From: Alkalihalobacillus sp. CinArs1
GTDB taxonomy: Bacteria > Bacillota > Bacilli > Bacillales > Guptibacillaceae
Reading direction: 5' to 3'
Assembly (NCBI RefSeq): GCF_947387515.1
Contig: NZ_CANDOB010000002.1
Coordinates: forward strand, 310,001-374,000
Length of the DNA stretch: 64,000 nucleotides
Under the pieces are notes generated by a model. The model had not been told where the DNA came from, made no database searches, and saw nothing but the letters and a program-made list of their open reading frames with translations. The position numbers were made by a program, and so were the translations under genes. The stretch's first letter is position 1. Every line of letters starts with the position of its first letter. This document shows positions 8,951-15,900 of this stretch, piece by piece.

Positions 8951-8968
8951 AGGTGCAAAAAAGTACCT
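8951..8968. promoter_or_regulatory. Operator-like inverted repeat O2 before the HxlR gene
   Basis: AGGTGC-AAAAAA-GTACCT, the same half-sites and 6-bp spacing as at 8846, placed immediately before the SD of the HxlR gene. This position suits autorepression. Confidence 0.65.
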
Positions 8969-8982
8969 TAGGAGGAACCATC

Positions 8983-9309
8983 ATGCCATATAACAATTCG
9001 GTAGAAGCGACTCTCGATGTCATCGGAGGGAAGTGGAAAGTCGTTATTATGTGTCATTTGATCGAGAAAGAGCGACGTACGAGTGAATTGAAGAAACTTA
9101 TGCCAAAGATCACGCAGAAAATGCTCACACAGCAGCTGCGTGAACTAGAGGAAGACGGCGTTGTGAATCGCAAAGTTTTTGATCAAGTCCCGCCAAAAGT
9201 GATCTATTCGTTAACAGATTACGGCTGGTCTTTAAAACCGATCCTCGATGCGATGTGCGCATGGGGAGAGGGCTATATTAAGAAAAACGGCTGCGATGTT
9301 TTAGAATAG
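8983..9309 (+). CDS. HxlR-family winged-helix regulator
   Basis: 108 residues from the ATG at 8983 (SD TTAGGAGG). The sequence VIGGKWKVVIMCHL, RRTSELKKLMPKITQKMLTQQLRELEEDGVV and YSLTDYGWSL is the standard HxlR winged helix: recognition helix in the middle, wing at the end. These dimeric regulators often sense aldehydes, quinones or disulfide stress, and several repress a divergent neighbour. Cysteines are at about 23, 90 and 104; the N-terminal redox Cys of YodB/HypR is absent, so the sensing mode may differ. It likely controls the divergent MFS pump and itself through the AGGTRC-N6-GTACCT sites. Confidence 0.88.
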   Translation: MPYNNSVEATLDVIGGKWKVVIMCHLIEKERRTSELKKLMPKITQKMLTQQLRELEEDGVVNRKVFDQVPPKVIYSLTDYGWSLKPILDAMCAWGEGYIKKNGCDVLE

Positions 9310-9326
9310 AACGGGATATGCAAAAG

Positions 9327-9361
9327 AGGGGCACTTCCACTTAAGGAAGAGCCCCTTTTTT
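9327..9361. terminator. Bidirectional terminator
   Basis: AGGGGC/GCCCCT plus inner CTTCC/GGAAG stem, followed by TTTTT; the minus side reads into CTCTTTTG. Confidence 0.85.
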
Positions 9362-9362
9362 C

Positions 9363-9734
9363 TTATTTCGCGAATTTGGCGTGCCATCTTCGTTGAACAA
9401 CGCGATCGATGATAAAAAATACGATTGCAGAAATGAGGCTGGCTGCCCCGAGAACGGTACCTGCTAAAAAGTGAATGATGAACGAGAGAATCCACTCAGG
9501 CTTTTTTGTCGTATAAGCCATGGATCTTGCTAGGGAATCGCTAAGGATGGACGCCCACACACCATAAAGGAATATTCCCAAAAAGAAATATGGAAACCAG
9601 TTTTTAAAGTCAGAGGTGAACTCTCCTAACGAGAATGCGGATGGACTGAGTCCTGCAAAAAGTGCTGTTACGGTAATTGTCGTAATTATTCCGACCAATA
9701 ATTTTCGTAGTAGTAGAAATCCTTTTTTCTTCAT
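9363..9734 (-). CDS. Small multi-pass membrane protein, UPF0715-like
   Basis: 123 residues with four hydrophobic segments and a basic C-terminus (DRVVQRRWHAKFAK). The length, FAGLSP segment and WASILSD loop resemble the Bacillus UPF0715 (YwlA/YoqO-type) membrane proteins, an assignment from memory only. SD GAGGTGAGGAG precedes the ATG. It shares a terminator with the convergent HxlR gene. Function unknown. Confidence 0.6.
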   Translation of the reverse strand: MKKKGFLLLRKLLVGIITTITVTALFAGLSPSAFSLGEFTSDFKNWFPYFFLGIFLYGVWASILSDSLARSMAYTTKKPEWILSFIIHFLAGTVLGAASLISAIVFFIIDRVVQRRWHAKFAK

Positions 9735-9843
9735 AGCTCCTCACCTCAATCGTGTCCTACCCTGATTTTACCATATTGTATTTGATGAAACTTTATCTTC
9801 TTATATCCGTCCTTATTAGTAAGACGTGTTTGAGGAGGTTATG

Positions 9844-10087
9844 ATGAAACGAACAGTGTTGACTCTTTTACTGCTCGTAAACAGGGTTTGGATTTACCAT
9901 TCAGTTTTCATTCGCGATCGATGGACTTTTCGTCCTATCGTTTATCGTTGGAATCTTACTTTCTATTATCTATCTTTCTCAACCAAGAAGTCAGCACCCG
10001 CTTCTTTCACTTGCTGTCCTGTCCTTTAGTCTCGCTTCATTCGGATGTTTCACATTCTTTCAGTTTCTTTCGACTATAATGGGATAA
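9844..10087 (+). pseudogene. Small membrane protein gene broken by a +1 frameshift
   Basis: GAGGAGG and ATG (9844) open a frame coding KRTVLTLLLLV, after which it turns into implausible aromatic/basic sequence. The next frame, entered at 9881, reads TGFGFTIQFSFAIDGL, then two hydrophobic helices, to TAA at 10085-10087. In that frame a TAA at 9878 blocks reading through. Removing one A from the AAA at 9879-9881 restores one continuous protein of about 80 residues with three membrane segments. Either a recent inactivating insertion or a sequencing error. The gene just downstream (10116) has the same GAGGAGGTTATGATG start and similar size, so the two may be a pair. Confidence 0.65.
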
Positions 10088-10115
10088 GACAAGTGAACCT
10101 AAAGAGGAGGTTATG

Positions 10116-10376
10116 ATGGGAAGGATCACATGGTTTTTTAAATCTTTTATGAGAGAACCGCTTTGGTTTAAAGTGGTGATCATCGTGACGTTCCTTACGG
10201 CGATCGTATTCAGCAGTTCAGCTTTCTCTAGTACGTTGCAGAGCATCGCAAAGCTTGCTGCAGCAATTTTCTTTATGACGTATGGCATAAAGCTGAGGCA
10301 CAGTCGACTCGTGTCCACAATTATGTTCGCTGTGGCACTCATTTCTCTGTACCTCGCTTGGACCCTAATCATTTAA
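10116..10376 (+). CDS. Small membrane protein, function unknown
   Basis: About 86 residues with three hydrophobic segments. AGAGGAGG lies just before two consecutive ATG codons (10113 and 10116); the second has better spacing. The basic GRITWFFKSFMREPLWFK start should be cytoplasmic. The last 4 bases overlap the end of the convergent DUF6624-like gene. It follows the frameshifted small membrane gene by 28 bp and probably shares its transcript. Confidence 0.65.
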   Translation: MGRITWFFKSFMREPLWFKVVIIVTFLTAIVFSSSAFSSTLQSIAKLAAAIFFMTYGIKLRHSRLVSTIMFAVALISLYLAWTLII

Positions 10377-10966
10377 AGCCAACCCACTCGTTCGCGCCAT
10401 TCATGGACTTCTGCCATGCGCTTCTTCATGGAAGAAGGGGGTGACACGTTGTTTTCTTCAAGCTCATTCTGAATCCGTTCGAGCTCTTCTTGCATCGGAG
10501 GAAGGCCGATTTCCGCTCGCCTTTGTTCGATGCTTTCTTCATCCTCTATTTTCCATGGGCGCATGTTGCCTTCTTCATCCCAATCGAATTGTGTGCCATA
10601 GCGCTGAGGCTTTCCCTCGAAGAATAAAATCCGATCATAGAGATAAGCCCAGCGAAATGGTTCGATGTATCCTTCGTTCATTTCTTTTTCAAGAATGGGA
10701 AGTGCGTTTCGCTGCAGCTGAGGTAAGCTGATGGCGTGTTGAAGAATAAGCCACGCAGCATCAGCGGCTTCCTTTCCGACTTTCTCCTCGTTCGGCCAGC
10801 CGATTTCTTCCATGATGTTGGTTAATCGAAGGCCGTTTTCGATATGCACTTTCTCCATTTCAATATGGTATCCCTCGAAAAGAACTCCTTCTCGCAAGAG
10901 CTGCTCTCTTACTTCAAGGTCACGTTCTTTCATCTGTATAAGTTCATTCATAATGTTGCGCCGCAT
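10373..10966 (-). CDS. DUF6624-like cytosolic protein
   Basis: 197 residues, no membrane segment, strongly charged. The central block AAWLILQHAISLPQLQRNALPILEKEM..AYLYDRILFFEGKPQRYGTQF is the DUF6624 pattern (repeated in many bacteria as W-Q-H-A, then Y-DR and YGTQ). No biochemical role is known to me. SD AGGAGG precedes the ATG. The C-terminus is Glu-rich and ends in VHEWRERVGWL. Tail-to-tail overlap with the small membrane gene on the other strand. Confidence 0.65.
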   Translation of the reverse strand: MRRNIMNELIQMKERDLEVREQLLREGVLFEGYHIEMEKVHIENGLRLTNIMEEIGWPNEEKVGKEAADAAWLILQHAISLPQLQRNALPILEKEMNEGYIEPFRWAYLYDRILFFEGKPQRYGTQFDWDEEGNMRPWKIEDEESIEQRRAEIGLPPMQEELERIQNELEENNVSPPSSMKKRMAEVHEWRERVGWL

Positions 10967-11187
10967 GACTGTCCTCCTTGGGTAGAAAAGGTTATGAAAC
11001 GATACCCGTTTTTGAATCGTATAATGAATACAAGCTACTCTTTACTATACTAGTCTTCACTACCACTATAGTAGGAATTCGAATCGTTAGGAGTTTTTTT
11101 GTGTTAAAGAAGATAAAAAATGCAAGGGGAAATTTCTAGGAAGAACGAATAGGTTACATAATAGAATTGGTAGAAAGGAGTGCTGCC

Positions 11188-12030
11188 GTGAAGGAAATGA
11201 GAAGAATTGGTGATGTATGCCGTGTTGATGAAGAAGGAAGGATCATCAATACCTCATCACTAGCAAACGTCAGTCCAGCATTTAAGGAAGCGATATCCTA
11301 TTATCGAGAAGCTGTTTTAGCGAGTTTGAGTAGTGAGGTTCACAGCATCTATGTAAGAGGTTCAGTTCCAAGAGGCCTTGGAATCGAAGGGGTGTCAGAT
11401 CTTGATACGATCATCATTACCGTGTCAGATGGAGAGAAGCTCAGTTCGAGTCTAGTTAACAAAATTGAACAGGATGTAGTCGATCGTTTTCCATTTGTAA
11501 ACGGAGTGGAGATGAGCGTGTTTTCGTTAAATGATGTATTAGAAACGAGTCGATTCGCAATCATTCCGTTCATGATCAAAACGCATAGTATCTGCATCTA
11601 CGGAGAAAACCTCCAGAAGCAGTTACCGCGGTATAAAGCGGACAAAGCGCTGGCGAACGATCATATCTATCATATAAGGGCAATTATCCTCCAAGCGAAA
11701 GAAGAATTAGTCGGAAACGATGATCCTGAGGATGTAAAAGATTGCTGTGTGTGGGTTATGAAAATGATCATTCGCTGTGGGTTCGCTTTCGTCATCGAAC
11801 AGGAACGTACTTATTCAAGAGACTTGTACCCTGCATACGAACGGTTCTCGAAGCATTATCCAGAAAAAGAGCCTGAGATGAGAAAAGCGTTGCATCTCGC
11901 TGTGAACCCAACGGAAGAGATAGAAGCGATTCTTTCGTTTCTGAATACGTTCGGGGACTGGATGATAAATGAAGCGGAAGGTTGGCTGGTAGTGAATAAT
12001 CGTGATAGAGAAGAACATCTAATGTTGTGA
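11188..12030 (+). CDS. Nucleotidyltransferase-fold protein
   Basis: 280 residues from GTG 11188, which follows AAAGGAG at 7 nt. Around residues 53-75 lies IYVRGSVPRGLGIEGVSDLD: GS followed by D-x-D, the metal-binding signature of Pol-beta-type nucleotidyltransferases (aminoglycoside, kanamycin and minimal nucleotidyltransferases). The second half is alpha-helical with a CCVWVMKMIIRCGFAFV helix resembling HEPN-like or KNTase C-terminal bundles. It may transfer AMP to a small molecule or a protein. No partner gene is adjacent; it sits alone with its own terminator. Antibiotic modification is possible but not shown. Confidence 0.75.
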   Translation: MKEMRRIGDVCRVDEEGRIINTSSLANVSPAFKEAISYYREAVLASLSSEVHSIYVRGSVPRGLGIEGVSDLDTIIITVSDGEKLSSSLVNKIEQDVVDRFPFVNGVEMSVFSLNDVLETSRFAIIPFMIKTHSICIYGENLQKQLPRYKADKALANDHIYHIRAIILQAKEELVGNDDPEDVKDCCVWVMKMIIRCGFAFVIEQERTYSRDLYPAYERFSKHYPEKEPEMRKALHLAVNPTEEIEAILSFLNTFGDWMINEAEGWLVVNNRDREEHLML

Positions 12031-12031
12031 G

Positions 12032-12058
12032 GCTGTTCCCTTGTGGAACAGCTTTTTT
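12032..12058 (+). terminator. Terminator after nucleotidyltransferase gene
   Basis: GCTGTTCC/GGAACAGC 8-bp stem, then TTTTTT. Confidence 0.88.
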
Positions 12059-12085
12059 GCATCTTTCGACAATGGTCGAGCGAAA

Positions 12086-12134
12086 CCGGGTGGTGACAGG
12101 CACCGCAATCTGAATTCGGGTGGTGACAGGTACC
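12086..12134 (+). repeat. Two tandem GTGACAGG(C/T)ACC-family repeats
   Basis: CCGGGTGGTGACAGGCACCG (12086-12105) and CGGGTGGTGACAGGTACCA (12116-12134), 30 bp apart and in the same orientation. The only tandem copy in the window. Confidence 0.8.
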
Positions 12135-12143
12135 ACACGAATG

Positions 12144-12157
12144 GTGTAATATTACAC
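12144..12157. promoter_or_regulatory. Perfect 14-bp palindrome before XRE regulator gene
   Basis: GTGTAATATTACAC, 31 bp before the ATG of the XRE gene and just upstream of its SD. Position and symmetry fit an autoregulatory operator for the adjacent helix-turn-helix protein. Confidence 0.65.
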
Positions 12158-12188
12158 TAAAGGTGAAAAAAGGAACGAGGTGGTAAAG

Positions 12189-12641
12189 ATGACGAAAGAA
12201 GAAGTAATGAAGTTGGTTTCAGACAGGTTACGATTGATCAGGCAAGAGCAGGGGTACTCTCAAGACGTGATGGCAGAGGTTCTAGGAACGTCGAAGAAAA
12301 CGCTCGTTCAAATCGAGAAAAACCGGGCGCTAGCAAGCTGGACGGTGACGGTTGCCGTTTGCTCACTCTTTCATCAGAGTGAGGTACTGCAGCACGTGTT
12401 AGGAGATGAGCCTATTGAAGTCATCAAGCTCATCGCTCATAAGAAGATTGAGCATCCAGTAGACAAAACGATGGGCGGTAAGGTGTGGTGGAAAGATGTG
12501 GAGAGGAAAGGGAGATATGTTCTGCAGCAGAATCTAATCAGTAAGCACTTTCGAATTCTTGATGATGATCATTTTCGCTGGTTTAGCTCATTTGACCGTG
12601 AAGAAGGATTGAAGCGGTTAGAAGAACTTAGTAGCGGGTAG
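12189..12641 (+). CDS. XRE-family helix-turn-helix regulator with unknown C-terminal domain
   Basis: 150 residues from ATG 12189 (GAGGTGG SD). Residues 10-60 form a Cro/C1-type HTH: LRLIRQEQGYSQDVMAEVLGTSKKTLVQIEKNR. The last 75 residues, including KTMGGKVWWKDVERKGRYVLQQN and a DDDHFRWFSSFD segment, form a domain I do not recognise. A perfect palindrome lies in its leader. Two small membrane-protein genes follow within 30 bp each, suggesting an operon in which the regulator governs the membrane proteins. Confidence 0.8.
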   Translation: MTKEEVMKLVSDRLRLIRQEQGYSQDVMAEVLGTSKKTLVQIEKNRALASWTVTVAVCSLFHQSEVLQHVLGDEPIEVIKLIAHKKIEHPVDKTMGGKVWWKDVERKGRYVLQQNLISKHFRILDDDHFRWFSSFDREEGLKRLEELSSG

Positions 12642-12676
12642 TCCGGTGAGTCGTTCATACAAGGAGGTGGTCGATT

Positions 12677-12976
12677 ATGAGTGGGGAAACACTACCCGTC
12701 TGGTTCTGGATCATCTATTATTTAACGATGATTGGGACCATCGCAATGTCAGTGAGGATGATTTTTAAAAGGAGGTTAGTAGCACTTTCTTCAATTGCAA
12801 TCATACTGGTCGTGTTAGCGCTGCTGCTTTCGATCAATATGATCGCACGAATGGAAGGAACTGAATTAGAGTACTTGATTTACTCGTTACATAATGGCGC
12901 AGTATGGGCGTTTGTCCTTGTTTCGATCTATTGCTACATCTTGTTTTGGTGGCTATTTTATATGAAAAAAAGATGA
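12677..12976 (+). CDS. Small three-helix membrane protein
   Basis: 99 residues: a short polar start (SGETLPVW), three or four hydrophobic helices and a terminal KKR. SD AAGGAGGTGG precedes the ATG. It lies 35 bp after the XRE gene and 8-17 bp before the next membrane gene, so the three form a likely operon. Family not recognised. Confidence 0.7.
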   Translation: MSGETLPVWFWIIYYLTMIGTIAMSVRMIFKRRLVALSSIAIILVVLALLLSINMIARMEGTELEYLIYSLHNGAVWAFVLVSIYCYILFWWLFYMKKR

Positions 12977-12993
12977 ATGGGGGGATGGCTGTG

Positions 12994-13296
12994 ATGAGAA
13001 AGACATTTCATATTCTACTTTTGTTTCCGCTAGTAGTGATTTTCGGATATACTTTTTGGCTTTCATCATGGACGGCGAGTTACTTACCGTTTTCGGATCA
13101 ATGGCGGGAGGAAGTGGTGTTTACGCCTGACGCTGTTACGGACCATTCCGAAATCTACCTCATCGACTATTATCTTTACGCATTACGGTATTCACCGTTT
13201 TTAACGATCGTTTGCACCGTCTCATTTTTAGCGATACTGGTCGTTTTGTTTTTATTAGTAAAAGGTTTGCTAGGCAAAACGAAAGAACAAGCGTGA
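12994..13296 (+). CDS. Membrane protein, DUF4306 (YjdJ)-like
   Basis: About 100 residues. In-frame starts are ATG 12973, 12985 and 12994; 12994 was chosen because GGGGGG (12979-12984) lies 9 nt before it and MRKTFHILLLF makes a normal first helix. Two membrane helices flank an extracellular segment with FTPDAVTD and IDYYLYALRYSPF, which resembles the FT..I..iD.fiYA.kf.P pattern I associate with DUF4306. Third gene of the XRE operon. Function unknown. Confidence 0.6.
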   Translation: MRKTFHILLLFPLVVIFGYTFWLSSWTASYLPFSDQWREEVVFTPDAVTDHSEIYLIDYYLYALRYSPFLTIVCTVSFLAILVVLFLLVKGLLGKTKEQA

Positions 13297-13433
13297 CTTG
13301 GTAGGTATTGGAGTATTTTCCCCATTTCACGTACTATTCTTTACATTGGAAGGACTGGAAAGAATTAATAATGAAACGCGATCGCCTCCTGTGTTACTTT
13401 GGTACTAGACTGATTTTAGGAGGTAGATTTCGC

Positions 13434-14015
13434 ATGTTTAAGAAAATGTGGATCTCAGGAATCGCAGCAACTTGCGTTCTAGCATTCTCATTACCAACGC
13501 AAAGTTCTGCCGAAGAAAACACACACACCGTCCAAAAGGGCGAATCACTATATAAAATTGCAACAAATTACGGAGTACCTGCAAAGCAATTGCAGGCGAT
13601 GAACGATAAATCAACGCACGAGATTCATCCAGGAGAAGAGCTTGAGCTTCCAGTCGTGCCAAGTGACTACGAAACAGATCTTCTTGCTAGACTCGTAGAA
13701 GCAGAGGCTAAAGGAGAAAGCTACGCAGGGAAAGTGGCCGTAGCGACTGTCGTGTTGAACCGTGTTCAAAGCGATGAGTTCCCAGATACCCTTCATGGTG
13801 TCATCCATGATGGCATTCAGTTTTCACCGGTATTGAACGGTACGATCAAGCAATCAGCAGGCGATGAATCCAAGCGCGCAGTAAAAGAAGCGCTCGCTTA
13901 TCAAGGATATGATAGAGAATCACTTTTCTTTTATAACCCTGATAAAGCTCAGAGTAGCTATTTAGAAGGCAAAGAAGTTACGACAGTTATTGGGAACCAT
14001 GTGTTCTTAAGATAA
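13434..14015 (+). CDS. Secreted LysM plus SleB/CwlJ cell-wall hydrolase
   Basis: 193 residues from ATG 13434 (TTAGGAGG SD); the open frame upstream is not signal-like. Signal peptide of about 26 residues ending SSA. LysM module at about 29-73 (HTVQKGESLYKIATNYGVP...IHPGEELELP), which binds peptidoglycan. Then a Hydrolase_2 domain (about 78-193) starting LLARLVEAEAKGESYAGKVAVATVVLNRV, whose first Glu is the likely catalytic residue of the SleB/CwlJ lytic transglycosylase-like fold. Similar in layout to B. subtilis YkvT. The domain is classed with spore germination lytic enzymes, but a vegetative wall role is equally possible. Confidence 0.85.
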   Translation: MFKKMWISGIAATCVLAFSLPTQSSAEENTHTVQKGESLYKIATNYGVPAKQLQAMNDKSTHEIHPGEELELPVVPSDYETDLLARLVEAEAKGESYAGKVAVATVVLNRVQSDEFPDTLHGVIHDGIQFSPVLNGTIKQSAGDESKRAVKEALAYQGYDRESLFFYNPDKAQSSYLEGKEVTTVIGNHVFLR

Positions 14016-14024
14016 TTAAGGTAG

Positions 14025-14057
14025 AGCAAGTCCTCTTCATGGGGACTTGCTTTTTTA
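14025..14057 (+). terminator. Terminator after cell-wall hydrolase
   Basis: AGCAAGTCC (14025-14033) pairs with GGACTTGCT (14043-14051), then TTTTTA. Confidence 0.88.
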
Positions 14058-14085
14058 TGGTTGCTAAAGAAATGACGATCATATT

Positions 14086-14115
14086 AAAGAAAAAGGGTGC
14101 CAGACGATGGCACCC
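14086..14115 (-). terminator. Terminator of the subtilase gene
   Basis: On the minus strand GGGTGCC-N7-GGCACCC is followed by TTTTTCTTTAAT. The stem resembles the GGTGCC arms of the dispersed repeat family. Confidence 0.8.
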
Positions 14116-14130
14116 TCGAAGTTTTACCAA

Positions 14131-15309
14131 TTAGTAATTGACCGCACCTTCAGCATTAACGCGTCCGTTTTGGAATAATGTACCCGTTCCAGTCACGGTA
14201 TCAGCTGTTTCTTCAAGAGCAGTACGGATTTCTGAGGCGCTGCGTCCTTGAGATGCGAGGAGTCCAGCGACACCTGCCACGACTGGTGATGCCATCGACG
14301 TACCAGAAAGGTTGTCATAGCTATTGCCAGGCATAGTAGAGTAAACGCTAGAACCAGGTGCAGCGATATCCACCCATGTTCCGTAGTTTGAGTAGTATGC
14401 GATCATATCGTTTTGGTCGGTCGCTGCTACGGCGATTGCATTCGAGTAGTAAGCAGGGTAGCTTGGTTTCGGCGTACTTTCGTTACCAGCTGCTGCTACC
14501 ACGACAGAGCCCTTGTTCCAAGCGTAGTTCACTGCGTCCTTAAGCGTTTGAGATCCAAGGATTCCACCGAGGCTCAAGTTGATAACCTGTGCACCTTGAT
14601 CTGCTGAATAACGGATTCCCTGTGCAACGTCATCGAGAGATCCGCTTCCACTTTCATCTAAAACACGCACAGATAGGATAGAAGCTTTTGGAGCTAAACC
14701 AGCGATTCCGATGCCGTTATTTGTGTTTGCTGCGGCAATTCCGGATACGTGCGTTCCGTGGTAGTGCTCATCCATCGGGTCATTGTCGTTGTCTGCAAAG
14801 TCATATCCTTTGATGACTTTTCCTGATAGATCAGGGTGGTTGTAATCAACCCCAGTATCGATGACCGCAATTTTGACTGAAGATGAGCTTTGAGACACGT
14901 CCCATGCTGCGGGTGCTTTTACTTTTTGTGGTGCATATTGTTCTGAACTAAAGAATGGATCGTTAGGTGTATAGCTCACATGGAACATGGAGTTCTCTTC
15001 AGCATAGTCAACGTGAGGGTTCTTTTCTAGCGCTTTAATTGCTTGAGCTGCGTTTCCGTTCACTTTTACAACAAAGAAGTCATCGGTTGTTTCGATAACA
15101 TTTCCGCCCGCTTTTTTAACGATTTCCTTCGCATATGTAGAATTGACTGATTCATTAAAATGGACGATCAATTCTTGTGGCGCAACTTGTTGTTTGCTCG
15201 AATACGTAAACGGCTTTTCCTTTCCTTCCGTTTCCGCAGCTGATGCTGGTAGTGCTACTGAAAAGAGTAAAGTTGCAGATGTTGCGAGTGCAGCGACTTG
15301 CTTTAACAT
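14131..15309 (-). CDS. Secreted subtilisin-like serine protease (S8)
   Basis: 392 residues. Signal peptide ends PASA at about residue 24. An I9 propeptide (QELIVHFNES ... DYAEENSMF) covers about 44-108 and should act as intramolecular chaperone. The catalytic triad is complete: Asp151 in AVIDTGVDYNHPDL, His184 in HGTHVSGIA, Ser338 in SGTSMASPVVAG; oxyanion Asn in AAAGNES. Thermitase-like features (QYAPQKVKAPAAW start of the mature domain) suggest a Ca2+-stabilised extracellular protease for nutrient acquisition. Start has SD AGAGGAG. Two inverted repeats upstream (15405-15450) may be control sites. Confidence 0.93.
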   Translation of the reverse strand: MLKQVAALATSATLLFSVALPASAAETEGKEKPFTYSSKQQVAPQELIVHFNESVNSTYAKEIVKKAGGNVIETTDDFFVVKVNGNAAQAIKALEKNPHVDYAEENSMFHVSYTPNDPFFSSEQYAPQKVKAPAAWDVSQSSSSVKIAVIDTGVDYNHPDLSGKVIKGYDFADNDNDPMDEHYHGTHVSGIAAANTNNGIGIAGLAPKASILSVRVLDESGSGSLDDVAQGIRYSADQGAQVINLSLGGILGSQTLKDAVNYAWNKGSVVVAAAGNESTPKPSYPAYYSNAIAVAATDQNDMIAYYSNYGTWVDIAAPGSSVYSTMPGNSYDNLSGTSMASPVVAGVAGLLASQGRSASEIRTALEETADTVTGTGTLFQNGRVNAEGAVNY

Positions 15310-15404
15310 GTTTCGATCACTCCTCTAATTGATTCCCGGAAGGTTCACTCGGGTTAGGGAGAGGATTCAACAAATTTCTACAAAGCCCTTCCGTGTTCGA
15401 AGAA

Positions 15405-15450
15405 GATGATGATTAATAACTAGTTCATCATCAAAGTTATGGAAACTTTG
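15405..15450. promoter_or_regulatory. Two adjacent inverted repeats upstream of the subtilase gene
   Basis: The 328-bp gap 15310-15637 holds GATGATGA-N12-TCATCATC (15405-15432), directly overlapped at one base by CAAAGTT-N5-AACTTTG (15432-15450). Both are perfect. They lie about 100 bp before the protease ATG on the minus strand, where binding sites of transition-state regulators are usual. No other gene is visible in the gap. Confidence 0.45.
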
Positions 15451-15637
15451 TAGTTCAAAGTAATGAGGCTGTGGTTCGATATGGCTACAACTGTATCGTT
15501 TATGGGTGTGAGGTTTGGCGTAAGTGATTTATGGATGAAAATGGTAATGGAATTCAGAATTGAGCTGGTTTTCTTCAGGGAAATTTGGAACAATAGTGGA
15601 GTTGGAAAGAAAGGTTTTTGTTAAAGGAGGAAGTCAT

Positions 15638-15841
15638 ATGTTTGTAGGACAACTCTTATATTGTTTAGGGATCGTTGTTACCGTTGGATGTGCAATCATG
15701 CTGCTACTAAGCTTTTTTAGTGGAAGTGGTCTGATGGTTGCACCTTCGTTTGGCGTGTTGAATGGACTGATCGCGATGGGCGTAGGAGATCTAGTTATTC
15801 ACTCCAATCATCGAAGAAATCTTAGTATGGATCGTGAATAG
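15638..15841 (+). CDS. 67-residue two-helix membrane protein
   Basis: ATG 15638 follows TAAAGGAGG at 7 nt. Two hydrophobic helices (about 5-27 and 33-50) with a Gly-rich link, then a basic hydrophilic end (HSNHRRNLSMDRE). The open frame extends upstream to 15560 but lacks an SD. Function unknown. Confidence 0.65.
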   Translation: MFVGQLLYCLGIVVTVGCAIMLLLSFFSGSGLMVAPSFGVLNGLIAMGVGDLVIHSNHRRNLSMDRE

Positions 15842-15855
15842 ATACGTACATACTT

Positions 15856-15888
15856 AAAAGCCTGAGGATCATCTCCTCAGGCTTTTCT
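15856..15888. terminator. Bidirectional terminator
   Basis: AAAAGCCTGAGGA pairs perfectly with TCCTCAGGCTTTT; serves 15638-15841 and the convergent RND pump. Confidence 0.88.
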
Positions 15889-15900
15889 ATGATAATCAGT

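Noticed and set aside
10037-10372. 111-residue minus-strand ORF
   Set aside because: It is antisense to the small membrane gene at 10116 and to the restored frame of 9844-10087; composition is shadow-like.
11792-12136. Minus-strand ORF including VPVTTR repeats
   Set aside because: It is made by the tandem GTGACAGG repeats and overlaps a strong terminator and the nucleotidyltransferase gene; no SD.
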